A DNA stretch of 64,000 nt from Perognathus longimembris pacificus (GCF_023159225.1 NC_063181.1:19618073-19682072); one strand, 5' to 3'. Numbered from the stretch's first letter, positions 49,109 to 60,417 are shown. The notes: generated by a model not told the origin, from the letters alone. Made by a program: numbers and translations.

Positions 49109-50560
49109 TTATACTGGAAACTGAAAGTCAGACATTGTTTTGTCTTCATTGCTGTATGTCTCTCTCACTTTCACAACAGAGTGGCCCTTGAGTTGCAGGC
49201 TGCTATGACAGCTTCTAAGAGGCTTGCCATTGCTGTCATATCCAAACCGAGGAGCGTCGCTAGAGCTGTATTCCTGCTGCTGAAATTTAGAGGACATTCA
49301 TTGAGCTTCCCTCATGGAGATGTGACTACAGTATTTCATCTTAAGGTTCCGGAGTTGACCACAGCCTATCTGAAGGTCCTGAAGGGTTTGGTCAGTAAGC
49401 AGGACACAACCAGAGATATCCAAAATGTGCAGGTTGAAAGTAGTTACAACTGTGATATATCACTTGTTTCCATAACATGGAGTTCATTTCACTTAGCATC
49501 ATCTTATGTGTTTCTAAGGGTATAGCTATTGGGCCTTGTGATGCTCTGCTATGGCTTGCCTAAACCTGTACTAATTATTCCCAATAAGGGAGGCCATAGA
49601 GTCCATGTTTCTTTGGGTCTGGCTCACTTCACTTAGTATAACTTTCTATTATTGATGATGTTTTGTATCACCTTCGTATGTTTGTACCTACACTATCTCT
49701 GTAATCTTATCTGAGTATATTGGAAACCGTGCTTACTGGTATTGGAAGTAGGAAATTCAAAGGGAATACCATATTCGAGAGACACAGGGTAAAAAAAGAG
49801 AAATAACTACAAAAGCAATACTTGCAAAACTGTTTGGCGTAAGTGAACTGAACACCTGGGGGGGGTAGGGAGGGGGGCATGAGGGACAAGGCAACAAACA
49901 GTACAAGAAATGTATCCAATGCCCAACGTATGATACTGTAACCTCTCTGTACGTCAGTTTGATAATAAAAATTTGAGAAAAAAAAATGTGCAGGTAATGA
50001 CATTTTGCCGATAAGATATCTATCCATGTGTCAGTAATCTGAATTCCCACATCAGTGATTTTATAACACTCAGATATGAAAAGCTCCTTGTTTTTTATGT
50101 TTGGAAAGTATTGATAAACCCTCATTACAGATGACTGTTCCAGAGACATCTATTGATATCAAAGAAAAGATGTTCACAATATACTCAAGTCCTAGGTCAG
50201 TCAAATGATCATAATTTCGTAAACTCAAGTAGTTTAAATTAGGGCAGCTTACACAATTTGCCAGATTTAACAAAGTCAGTTGCTTCAGGGGTGACAGTGA
50301 CTTGAGGCCACCTTCTGTTATTCCCTTGCAGTCCACCATGTAAATATGAGTAACGTCGGGATAATTCCTATCTATATATTTGAAGCATGCATCAGTAATC
50401 CTTCTGTTTCCTGGAGAGGAGTCACATTGTCTTGGTGATAGTTGTGTACCTGGACAGGAGTCTCACCGTCTTGTTGGTGATAGTTTTGTTTGTCAGATTA
50501 AGATACAGAACCCCAGGGAAGTCCTGAGAAATGTATTTCATTGACTCATCTAAGCAGTCA
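49109..50560 (-). pseudogene. FBXL13: FBXL13 processed pseudogene (retrocopy), interrupted by L1
   Basis: FBXL13 is an F-box, leucine-rich-repeat substrate adaptor of SCF ubiquitin ligases. On the minus strand, pieces match its LRR region in order: 'ITNKTVRLLSR' (about 50487), then 'HIYMVDCKGITEGGLKSLSP' (from about 50350), 'CPNLNYLSLRN', 'YIVNIFSLISIDVSGT', 'ISECYKITDVGIQ', 'LSAKCHYLHILDISGCVLLT' (split by the L1 insert at 49435-49982) and a tail 'MSSKFQQQEYSSSDAPRFGY' (49297 downward) ending near 49109. Several LRR exons are joined with no introns, so it is a retrocopy. Frameshifts, stops and missing LRR blocks (for instance between VGIQ and LSAKC) show it is dead. The gene name is from recalled family sequence. 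Confidence 0.88.
49435..49982. mobile_element. Twin-primed L1 fragment inside the FBXL13 retrocopy
   Basis: The left arm (49435-49645) is L1 in antisense ('gaaagtagttacaactgtga' to 'cttcacttagtataacttt'). The right arm (49646-49982) is the sense 3' UTR ending 'gataataaaaatttgag' plus an A run. A 13-base duplication 'aaaatgtgcaggt' (49422-49434 and 49983-49995) brackets it. FBXL13 codons for CHYLH and ILDISG lie on the two sides of the insert. About 30 bases of L1 are missing at the inversion point. Confidence 0.93.
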
Positions 50561-50785
50561 GGCACCAGTAGCTCATAACTGTAATCTTAGCTCTTCATGA
50601 GGTTGTGATCCAAGAATTGTGGTTCCAAGCCAGCCTGGATAGGAAGTCTGTGAGATTCTTTCTTATCTCCCAAAACCCAGAAGTAGAGTTTTGGTTTGAG
50701 TGGTAGAGCACCAGCCTGAACTGACAAAAACTAAGAGACAACACCCAAGTCTTGACTTCAAGCCCCAATACTGGCAAAAAAATTA
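50560..50785 (+). mobile_element. Dimeric SINE (B1-like + ID-like)
   Basis: Left half 'gtagctcataactgtaatct' and right half 'agagttttggtttgagtggt', with 'caatactggcaaaaaaatta' at the end. It begins where FBXL13-like sequence stops. Confidence 0.88.
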
Positions 50786-50831
50786 TGAAGCAATAAAATC
50801 AAATATATACCTTACTATTACTATTATTATT

Positions 50832-51018
50832 ATCGCCAGTCCTGGGACTTCAACTCAGAGCCTGGGCACTGTCCGTGAGTCTCTTTGTGCTCAAGGCTAG
50901 TGCTCCACCACTTGAGCCATAGTGCCAGTTCCAGCTTTGTCTGGGTATTTTATTGGTAATAAGTGTCACATGGAATTTCCTACCAAGACAGCTTCGAACC
51001 ATGAGACTCAGATCTTAG
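50832..51018 (-). mobile_element. Dimeric SINE, cut at its 5' end
   Basis: Antisense ID-like half ('tgctcaaggctagtgctcca', 50889) and B1-like half up to 'gactcagatcttagca' (51005-51020). The rest of the B1-like half is missing where the L1 end begins. Confidence 0.82.
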
Positions 51019-51132
51019 CATTTTTTTCTTATTTATTGTCAAAGTGATGTACAGAGAGGTAACAGTTTCATAAGATAGGCCTTGGGTACATTTCTTGTAC
51101 TGTTTATTACCTCCTCACTCATTCATCCCATA
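51018..51132 (-). mobile_element. Short L1 3' end
   Basis: Antisense 'cttatttattgtcaaagtga' followed by 'tgtacagagaggtaacagtt', ending near 'cctcctcactcattcatccc'. About 115 bases. Confidence 0.88.
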
Positions 51133-51330
51133 ATTTGAAGATCTGAGTTATAATCTTCTGAGGTATGAAGGTACAGAAGAATGTGTTTTTATTTCTGTCT
51201 TGGTTTAGTGGAAAGTTTCTCAGATTATCACACTGAGTAAAATATGCCACTATCAGTTGTATCCATGGTTGATTTTTTAGTTCAAATCCAGGCACTGATA
51301 AAAATAGAGTCAACTGTTTCACTGATGGGA
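51133..51330 (-). pseudogene. Possible F-box part of the FBXL13 retrocopy
   Basis: The minus-strand frame contains 'FIPQKIITQIFKL' (about 51185-51140), which resembles the start of an F-box (consensus LPxExxxxIFxYL). It lies upstream of the LRR fragment on the same strand, in the right order, separated by two SINEs and an L1. The match is short, so this is tentative; the alternative is chance. Confidence 0.3.
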
Positions 51331-51431
51331 CATGAATACAAAATAACTACTTTCAGGTGGTGAGCAGGAGGGGAAAGGTGAAAAGTACTGAGTGGTGAAT
51401 AATACCAAAGTATATATTCAGAAGCATGTTT

Positions 51432-52805
51432 AGGTAGATAGATGCTCAAAAGGTGGGGCTGCTGGGAGCTTTATATTTAGCCTTCTGAGGAATCTACATA
51501 CTGTTTTCCAGAGTGGCTGAACTAGTTTACATTCCCACTAACAATGAAGTAGGGTTCCCTTTTGGCCACATCCCCTCCAACAATTGTTATTGTTAGTTTT
51601 CTTGATATAGGACATTCTTACTGGGGTGAGGTGGAATCTCAATGTTGTTTTGATTTGCATTTATTTTATGGCCAGTGATGTAGAGCACTTTTTCATATGT
51701 CTCTTGGCCATTCTCATTTCCTCATCAGAGAAGTCTCTTTTTAAGTCTTTAGCCCACTTTCTGAGGTTGAATCTTTGCAGGTTTGTTTTGGAGGAATTTA
51801 ATTTTTTTAGTTCTGCATATATTTTAGATATGAGGCCTTTGTCCATTGAATGGCCAGTAAAGATCTTCTCCCAGTCTGTGGGCTTTCTGTTTATCTTGCG
51901 AGCTATGTCCTTTGCCCTGCAGAAGCTCTGCAGTTTGATGCAGTCCCATTTGTCCATCCTTTCTTTGATTTGTAGCATTTCTGGGTCTTTGTTAAGGAAG
52001 TTCTAACCTGTGCCAAGGAGCCCAAGTGTTTCTCCTACCCACCAGCACAACAATGTTTATCGCAGCACAATTTGTCTTAGCTAAAATATGGAACTAATCC
52101 AGATGCCCCTCAATAGATGAATGGATCAGAAAATTGTGGTAAATATACACAATGGAATTTTATGCCTCTATCAGAAAGAATGACATGTCCCATTCATAAG
52201 GAAATGGAAGGACTTGGAAAAAATTATACTAAGTGAAGTGAGCCAGACCCAAAGAACCATGGACTCTATGGTCTCCCTCATAGGGAATAATTAGCACAGG
52301 TTTAGGCTAGTCACAGCAGAGGATCACAAGAGCCTAATAGCTATGTCCTTATGAATGCATAAGATGATACTAAGTGAAATGAACTCCATGTTATAGAAAC
52401 TACTGTTATATCACTGTTGTAATTACTTTCAACATGCCATGTGAAACCATAGCTTCTATTGTTGATGATCCTCTTGTATCCCCTTCCTGTGGTTGTACCT
52501 GCACTATCACTGTATCTAATGTGAGTACATTGGAATCAGTATATACTGGTATTAGAACTAGGGAAGTGAAAGGGAATATCAAACACGAGAGACAAAGGAT
52601 AAAAAGATAAATGACTACAAAAGCAGTACTTGCAAAACCATTTGGTGTAAACCAACTGATGATCTCATGGGGTGAGTGGGAAAGGGGGAGAGGGAGGAAT
52701 GAGGGAGGAGGTAACAAACAGTACAAGAAATGTACCCAAGGCCTAATATATGAAACTGTAACTTCTCTGCACATTACTTTATCAATAAATAAGGGGAAAA
52801 AAAGA
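51432..52805. mobile_element. Inverted (twin-primed type) L1
   Basis: The left arm (51432-52039) is ORF2 in antisense, with an open frame at 51978-51661. The right arm (52040-52805) is ORF2 end, 3' UTR and A-rich tail in sense, beginning 'caccagcacaacaatgttta'. Flipping the left arm places its end ('cccagcagccccacc') a few dozen bases before the right arm in L1, so this is one insertion. I see no clear target duplication. Confidence 0.85.
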
Positions 52806-52809
52806 AATA

Positions 52810-53795
52810 AAGTCCAGTCATTCGTACCATTAAAAAAAAAGTTCAAACTGAAAAAAAAACTACATGATAAGTTAATACTATAGCTCCCATAGTGATAGCT
52901 GTAGAAAAGGGCCTGTTTGTCTTCCTTTAGGCCTCAAGAATTGATTCTTCCATCTGTGATTTATGTTGGCTCCAGAAATGTTACAAATGGGCATCCATAA
53001 GGCTTGCCTCTAGCTGAAGGGATAAGAGGCTTTGTTTCCCACCTCTCTATAGGTGTAAGAGTACACATATATGGGCTCAGTTGGAGACCATGTTATCCAG
53101 TCATTAGCAGAGTTTTCAATTGCAACTCTATTGCTATTGATCCCTCTACCTACTCTTCTTTTCATTATGTCCTTATGAAGTTTACTGAAAGCACAGCTCT
53201 GTAACTACCTATAAAGTACTAGCTCTGCCTAAAATTTTCTTTCCTTAGAAAATGACCCATAGTGACACTACACAAATTGAAAAGAAAGATAATTGCATAT
53301 AATGCTTCCAAGTAGTTGACCCCAATCAATATTATACTAAATGGCATTCAGCAACTGATTTAAGGGGGAAGGATTTGTTAAACGTCCAGACTAACAAAAT
53401 ATAGGACATGAGCCACTGAAATAATCATGTATAACCTGGGAAATATTCTGATGGAATAAGTAATAGCTCTAAAATTGACCCAGTGGAATTATTTAGAGTC
53501 TCAGAGGCATAGTTCGCACATCTAGTAAATCCAATGGTATGGTTTGTCCCTCAGGCTACAGAAGAATATAAAGGTCAACAGTTTAACTATCATAAGAGGA
53601 GACTCCACTATTAGAGAAGAAAAGGATCACTAACTCATTTTTCAGAAATCTTCTTTAGGCTGTTTATTACCGTTCAAGGTCATGATCCAATTCATGCCTA
53701 TCCTTGGGGGAAAAAAAAATGGCTTAGTGTTAGTCTTTTCAAGCCTATAATTTGCAGTGCTAAATCACTACCTTGGATATGCTTAGTTTATGTTC
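52810..53795. other. Unassigned DNA
   Basis: No gene or repeat recognised. Confidence 0.4.
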
Positions 53796-53799
53796 AGTC

Positions 53800-53850
53800 A
53801 TATATATATATATATATGTATACACATATATACACATATATTATTATATT
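53800..53850. repeat. (TA)n / TACACATA microsatellite
   Basis: Short TA tract with CACATA interruptions. Confidence 0.85.
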
Positions 53851-54700
53851 CAAAACTGTAATTTCTTTACCATTTAGAAAAAAATTCAAAGTTTTATGAA
53901 TACTGGCTCATTGAGCTTTGCAAATTTCAGCCAATAATTGGCAAAAAATGTCAAAGGGAAAGAAGTAAAACTGGCACAAGAGATTATTCTGTACTTTTAA
54001 TTTGAAATTAATCAAATACTGAATAATTGGCTTGAAGGGCAGTCCTAATATAGAAACAGGAATTAAAATATTAATTATATATAGTCATACTAATGAGGCA
54101 ATATGTTTGATATTCTTTTTCTTGATCTTAACTCATATTATCTAATAGAATAAAAATCAACATTATGTGCTATAGCTTATGTATACTAAGTAAATTAGTA
54201 AAATCTTGTAAGTTACATAAGCTGAGTAAAATTTTAAAATTTAAATAACATTAAAATACACAATTGTGGCAGTTAAGAAGTATATAGTAAGTTAAAAGTA
54301 ACTAGTATGACATTTATTATACATTATATTGATAGTAAAGTACAGGTGAAATTTAATGAAATTTATGTTAAAATATTTGACCCAACAATAAAATTTGTTG
54401 TAGATGACTTAAACAGTGATGATAGAGTATATATTTTTGTATAAATCAGTGATGGTTTATGAAATACTCACTGTTTTCTATCCCTGAGTATCTAGGGAAA
54501 TACAATATTGCTTTAATACTTGATAATGTAAACTCTAAGGCCTACCAGATTTTCAAGTAGGAGATTCCAGCTTCTAAAATTCTCCATATGGTGAACTATT
54601 GAATTGAATGTTCAGCATTAAACCAGTTATTTAACAGAATTTGTAGTCTATGGATATGGTATGTTTATTCTTGTTTTTTTTGTTGTTGTGGTGTTTTTTT
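53851..54700. other. Unassigned very AT-rich DNA
   Basis: Nothing recognised. Confidence 0.4.
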
Positions 54701-54704
54701 TTAA

Positions 54705-54945
54705 TTTTTATTTTTATTTGTCAATTGTGTGGTTTCAATTCTGGGCCTGACCACTGTCCCTGAGCTTTTCAGCTTAAGGCTATTACTCTACCACTTGAAT
54801 ACCACTTCCTTTTTTTTTTTCTGGTGGTTAATGGGAGATAAGAGTCTCACAGACAATCCTGACTGTGCTGCCTTTGAATCACAATCCTCAGATCTTAGCC
54901 TCCCGAGTAGCTAGGATTACAGGTTTGAGACACTCTCCTGTTTTT
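54705..54945 (-). mobile_element. Dimeric SINE (B1-like + ID-like)
   Basis: The antisense B1-like end 'ctcccgagtagctaggatta' (54901) and right half 'ccactgtccctgagctttt' are clear; a T-rich tail lies on the left. Confidence 0.88.
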
Positions 54946-55568
54946 AAAAGAGATATTATAGTATCTAAGAATCTTTATTCTCTGTTGATATGTATGATCA
55001 AAGAGTAGTTGTTTTAATTTCTTTAAAATTAGCAGGTATGATTTTGTGTCAAAACCAATATTAACCAGGGACAGCTATATTTCTGAAGGATATTAGATAG
55101 AAGTGCATAGCCTTGCATTTTCCCATTACCATAGCCTTGAAAAAAAATATATATGGACTCATTCCTTTTGATCTTTCATGTTATGTACCTCGACTGGACA
55201 GGCAGTATCATCGATTATTCGTAAGAAATTTTGTTGAACTAGAAGAATTAAGAACTTTATAAGCGTTGGCCTTCAGACTTGATGAATGGTGGGACATAAA
55301 TAGGAGGAGCCAGAGTAAACATGGAAGTGAAGCATTAACCAGGGGACATGTTATTGAGTTCATAATTTTTACTGGCAAATTTTATGTGCTCAAATCAAAA
55401 CACAAGACCTTGTTTTTATTGCTAAGGGTCCCTTTGTGAAAATTTATAGAACGGCAAGTATTTCAAAACAACACATTCTTTCTACTGAGATTATAGGCAA
55501 TTCTCACATCTTTATGTTTCTTTGCTTTGTTTAAAAAAGTAAAGATTAAAATAAACTTGGATGGTATT
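54946..55568. other. Unassigned DNA
   Basis: Nothing recognised. Confidence 0.4.
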
Positions 55569-55569
55569 A

Positions 55570-55880
55570 TTTTTCAATTTAATTTTGATTGTAAAGGTGT
55601 TGTGCAGACATATTACAGTTACATTTTGGGTTTTTCCCTTACTCTCCCCAAACCAGATAAGTTTACATACAAAATAAAAGGTACAGAAATAAAAGAAGAA
55701 AACGGGGAGGGGGTGAGAAACATAAAACCCACAAAAAGTAAAACAAAAATCTCTTGTTTCCATTTCTTGGAGTTCATTTCACTAAACATCATTCTATATG
55801 ATCATATGAGCAGAGCTATGGAGTCATTGTATTCCTCTCTGAAGAATATTCTCCTTTCGTTGCACTGTGTGAATGTTTAG
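55570..55880 (-). mobile_element. Old L1 3' region
   Basis: Antisense 'gattgtaaaggtgttgtgca' (55587), an A-rich middle, then 'tggagttcatttcactaaac' (55770) match the 3' UTR and ORF2 boundary of L1. The open frame 55527-55880 reads through it and is incidental. Confidence 0.7.
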
Positions 55881-55894
55881 AGTGCTGTTTATTT

Positions 55895-56345
55895 TATTTT
55901 ACTTATTTATTATTGTCAAGGTAATGTACAGAGGGTTACAGTTTCATATGTAAGGCAGTGAGTACATTTCCTATCAAACCTGTGCCTTCTTTTTTTTCTG
56001 TTCTGGCACTTGAACTCAAGTCCTGGGCATTGTCCCCCAGCTTTCTTGCTCAAGGCTAGCAATCTACAGATTGAGCTACAGCTTCTTTTCCAGATTTTTG
56101 GTGATTAATTGCAGATAAGTATCTTTCAGACTTTTCTCCCCCAGCTAGCTTTAAACCAGGATCTTCAGATCTGAGCCACCTGAGTAGTTAGCATACAGAA
56201 CTTCCAATGTCAGCCTAGATCATATTACTTTTAAAACACAAACAAATAAAACAAGTTGGATAAAAAATGTGCTCACTTTCTTATGTATGAAACTGTAACC
56301 CCTCTGTACATCACTTTAACAATATAAAAATGAAAAACAACAACA
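55895..56345. mobile_element. L1 3' ends flanking a SINE
   Basis: An antisense L1 end (55895-55985: 'ttattattgtcaaggtaatg') abuts a minus-strand SINE (55988-56219). A sense L1 end (56245-56345: 'gtaacccctctgtacatcac', then an AAC-rich tail) follows. The opposite orientations imply at least two L1 events. Confidence 0.75.
55988..56219 (-). mobile_element. Dimeric SINE (B1-like + ID-like)
   Basis: Antisense 'ttgctcaaggctagcaatct' (56046) and '..gatcttcagatctgagccac' (56160) mark the right and left halves. The tail is a T run at about 55989-55998. Confidence 0.82.
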
Positions 56346-58440
56346 ACAACAAAAAACAGAAAGAAAGGAAAAAACTAGCACACAGACAAAAACAAAACAA
56401 AACAACAGCAACAAAAAGAACAGGTTATTACTAGCATTGTAAATAAGGTGGCCCAATTTAGGAAGGGAGGGATATACAAGAGCAAGGTTATTATATCCAC
56501 AGGAACAACAGTAAGCTTTCTAGGGAAATACAATTAAAGATTAGCATAGAACAGTACATGAATATACTGAAAAAATTCTGAGTATCAATATACTAAAAAA
56601 GGTGAGGCCTTACTTTGTTTATCTTATGATATAAAGGAAGTTGTCTCTTTGAACATATGTTCCTCACTAATTTCAGTGACACAATATCCAGTGTATCTGT
56701 ATTTGGGAAACTTCTCAATATACATAAAAGAGATGTTTTCTTTGTCCTATTTGCCATTTCTGAGATATTTATCTGAAGATTATTTCAATTGATTTGCATC
56801 TCTCCACAAGAAAGAATGACTAAACATTCAGAAAAATTATTTTGACAGTTAAAAAGGGCTATAGAAAAATAACTAACAAATAAAATGGCTCATAAATGAA
56901 ATGCAAAAGAATGCTACCCAATGTGATGTGATAGTAAATGCTCTGATCAACCTGAAGTTCTAAGTATAAATTTGTTATTTAGAATGAAAGGGAAATGATG
57001 ATAACAATCACAATTCAGGGTAAGAGTCTCCTGGGTTAGCTTGAGTAAGCAAATTACTTCACAATTATCCAGTAAATAGAAAGTGTTAGAATCTAGTGGG
57101 TGGAAAAGCCCAGATGATTTAATTTTGTTTAATGTTTCAATACATAATATATAATAAGTATGATTTCGATTGTGTCTCCTTTTCAATTATACAATATGCT
57201 TAGTTTTTTTTTATATTCTTTTTTCTTTGATTTATTTCAAGTTATTTTCTTGAGAAAGCAATTCATTCTATATGAACTGAACTAATCCCTAGGAATTACT
57301 TGGATACTTTTAAAAGTAGTGTTCAGGATAAATCAACATTTTACATTTATTTACCTATTTAATTATAAAATTACAAATCTCTTTTGTATATGATCCTCTC
57401 AGTATTTGAAATTATCTTTTTAGAAAAGTCAGTGTCCACAGAGTACTATTTGATGTAGTTTAAGAGCAATATGAAATGCTTTAATGTGGAGAACTATTTC
57501 TTTTACCATGTCAGTTAAGAATTAAGTGCAATTGATTTTTATTGTCACAAAAAAACTAAAAAGATATTTACTTTGCAAAAAGTCAGAAATCAGCCATTTT
57601 GTGCATATATTTTTTTTCAGTGTTGGCTTGCATTATTCATAAATAAAACATGGTTTTCCTTTATTATAGATAAAACAATGTTCCATGCACCACTCTAGGG
57701 AAAGACCATTTAGACATAAACAAGCAATGCCCAAGGAAATGTGTAATTTAGCAAAAATAGCCACCCAAACTGAGTTATCTCTGGGGCAAAGGAAATAAGA
57801 GATAAACAACTATCCTGAAGGGAGTTGATTTGGAAATAAATTAAACATTTTCCCTGGGAACACACTGCTTTAGAGAGAGATCAAGTATCTGCTATTTGCA
57901 AATGACTGTCACCCAACAGCCATTCACAACAAAAGAGAACACTCAAATGACATTTAAACAAATGTGTTTCCTTTGAAAACAGTCAATTTGTAAGTGTGCT
58001 AAATTACTCATCATCCATTTAAAATATCCCACTGGTGTTTCTTATAAATTTAGAAGGAGTCTTATGTTTTCTTCACTTGGAAAACTATTTTCTTCCTTTC
58101 TGTAATATTTTTCTAAGTGTCTTTTTGAATCAATGTTTCCTACTTTTACTCTTAATATCTTCAGGTTTTTTTCCTTAAAGGCTAAACAAAATATTTTATA
58201 TAAAAGTATTTGACATTTCAATGTTTTTAAATTAGTGTCTTAACATTCTTCCAATACCTTTCCTGATCTAACCTCATAATAAGCTTACAGTTAGAAAGAA
58301 GCCAAAGATCACATCAAAACTTATTTTTTGTAAAATATTTTACTTCAAGCATTCGATATGAAATTGTTATGAACTAATATATCATTTAAGGTTTATTGAA
58401 ATATTATCACTAAAGTAAACATTTATTTAACTTGTTTATC
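56346..58440. other. Unassigned AT-rich DNA
   Basis: No gene or repeat recognised over 2 kb, beyond the A/C-rich tail of the L1 end at its left. Confidence 0.4.
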
Positions 58441-58449
58441 TGGGCTGAG

Positions 58450-59000
58450 TGGAACCATAAATCCTCAGCTCTGTCTCCAGAGTAGCTATAATTATTATTG
58501 TAAATGTTATGTATGCAGGGGTTACAGTTACATAAGTCAGATAGTCTTTTTTAACAGTGTCTTTTTTTAACATGTTTTTTTAATAGTGTCACCCTTCCCT
58601 TACTCCCAGTTTTTCTCTCCCAACCCGACTAACTAGTTGTGTAGAGTATTTTTTTTTCAACACAGTCTAGTGAGTGGCACTGCTATATCTATGAACCCAT
58701 TGTCTCACCATTTCTTTTCCCTCCTTACACTCTCCCAAACAGAAAAACTTGCAAACAAGACAGGAGGTACCTAAAACAATAACAGCAAGAAAGAAGAAAA
58801 GAAAACATGCAAACAAAAATCAAAATTAACAAAAAAAACCTCCTGTTGCCAATTCTTGTAGTTCATTTCAATACATATCATTTTATATACTCAATATGCA
58901 CATAGCTATTGAGTCTTTGTGATCTTCTCCTAAAAATATCCTCTTTTGGTCTCAATGTGTGAATGTCCAGAGTCCTTTGCAATTTATCATGCAAAAGTGT
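58450..59000 (-). mobile_element. Old L1 3' region next to a SINE trace
   Basis: A B1-like fragment (58455-58490, 'aatcctcagctctgtctcca') touches an antisense L1 end starting 'aaatgttatgtatgcagggg' (58503). L1 landmarks continue through 'gtagttcatttcaatacata' (58858) and 'ttgagtctttgtgatcttct'. Confidence 0.65.
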
Positions 59001-59318
59001 ATTTTTTTGTCTTTTACCATCCAGTGTATTTATTTGTTGATTTATAGGTACCTTCTAATTACATCAAATGAGGGGAACTGTGTAACATGTTTCATAAACT
59101 TTTAAACACAACCCTATAGTTATCTCTTATGATATCCCCAGTTTGAGATTTTCTAAAGTTAAAATAAAGTTCCAAATCCACACATGAAATCCTACAACCC
59201 TCTTCAGACACACTCACTCTTGTTTTGGTAATATCCACTTCTGACTACAAGTTATCACATCATTTAGTCTCATTTATTCAAATGCTTATACTTGAGGACT
59301 TATCCAATTAGATGACTC

Positions 59319-59363
<45 letters not shown>
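59319..59363. repeat. (TG)n microsatellite
   Basis: About 20 TG units with one interruption (TTTG). Confidence 0.95.
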
Positions 59364-59365
<2 letters not shown>

Positions 59366-59478
59366 CTTGATTAATGGATATGTGATGTTTCTCCTCTTCC
59401 ATTTTTAATTTGGCCTTCAAGGAGTCTATAACCTTCTAATAGAGGTTATGTTTACTAAATTCTCTGTCATTTTGATAG

Positions 59479-59933
59479 TGTTGGGGTCCTTCATCCCCAG
59501 CGCTCTCCTGGCCAGCAGGAAAGGCGGGGAGTGTACCCCACGGGGCTAGCCAAGAGGAGGTAAAGAGTCGTGAACCACCCACACCCAGCCCCCCCTTTAC
59601 CAGAGGACAATCAGGCAGCTCGGGAGAAGGTTTCACACAGTCTCCGTTTATTCAGGGAGGAATCAAATTTATAAAGGCCAGATGCGGGTAGGAAGGGGAG
59701 GATGTAGCGCACCTAGCTAGGCGCTATGATTGGCTGCCTGGGATGTCCGTCAGGGGTGAGTGCCAAGGGACCTCCCTAAGGGACAGCCTACATCTACATC
59801 AGGGCCCAAATGACCGCCTGTGGGTTCACCACCAGCGGCCATCTCGGCTGCACTTAGTCCGGAGGATGGGAGGTGGGGGCAGTTAGAGCCACCTCTTAAA
59901 GCTGCAAGGCATCTGGGGTGGGCATGCCCCACA
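59479..59933 (-). mobile_element. Solo LTR of an endogenous retrovirus
   Basis: A 455-base block much more GC-rich than its surroundings. On the minus strand it begins 'tgtggggcatgccc' and ends 'gaccccaaca', the TG..CA termini with short inverted repeats typical of LTRs. It has a TATA-like 'tttataaa' (59668-59675), then an 'aataaa' signal (59647-59652) at suitable spacing for promoter and polyadenylation. A perfect 5-base duplication 'gatag' flanks it (59474-59478 and 59934-59938). No internal retroviral genes remain, so recombination between two LTRs probably removed them. Family not identified. Open frames at 59436 and 59750 are incidental. Confidence 0.88.
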
Positions 59934-60010
59934 GATAGGTCTTGTTCTTTTATCTGATCTTGATCCTTGCCACCAAGTATATAAGAATATTATTCCTGGA
60001 AATCCAAGTA

Positions 60011-60042
60011 TGTATATATACATACATACATACATACATACA

Positions 60043-60072
<30 letters not shown>
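60011..60072. repeat. (CATA)n microsatellite
   Basis: About 14 CATA units at the tail side of the minus-strand L1 3' end that follows, so probably grown from its A-rich tail. Confidence 0.95.
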
Positions 60073-60074
<2 letters not shown>

Positions 60075-60075
<1 letters not shown>

Positions 60076-60405
60076 TTCTTATTTATTGTCAAAGTGATGT
60101 ACAGACAGGTTACAGTTTCATATATTAGGCAATGGATACCTTTCTTGTACTGTTTGTTACCTCCTCCCTCATTTTCCCCTCCCCACTCTCCCCCCATGAG
60201 TTTTCAATTGGTTTACACCAAACAGTTTTGCAAGTATTGCTTTTGTAGTCATTTATCTTTTTATCCTGTGTCTCTCAATTTTGGTAATCCCCTTCACTTT
60301 CCTAATTCTAATACCAGTATATACAGTTTCCAATGTACTCAGATAAGATACAGTGATAGTGCAGGCACAACCATAGGAAGGGGACACAAGAGGATCATCA
60401 ACAAT
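60075..60405 (-). mobile_element. L1 3' UTR, 5'-truncated
   Basis: Antisense 'ttatttattgtcaaagtgat' (60080), C-rich run (60170-60196), 'ttggtttacaccaaacagtt' and 'aggggacacaagaggatcat'. Noncoding; the 149-codon frame across it is a UTR translation. Confidence 0.92.
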
Positions 60406-60417
60406 ATATATTTATTT

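Noticed and set aside
51000..51150. Matching 'actcagatct' and 'agatctgagt' on either side of a short L1 end as a target duplication
   Set aside because: They are inverted, not direct, and one belongs to the SINE body.
59436..59932. Minus-strand open frames in GC-rich DNA
   Set aside because: They lie inside or across a solo LTR with target duplication and resemble no protein.
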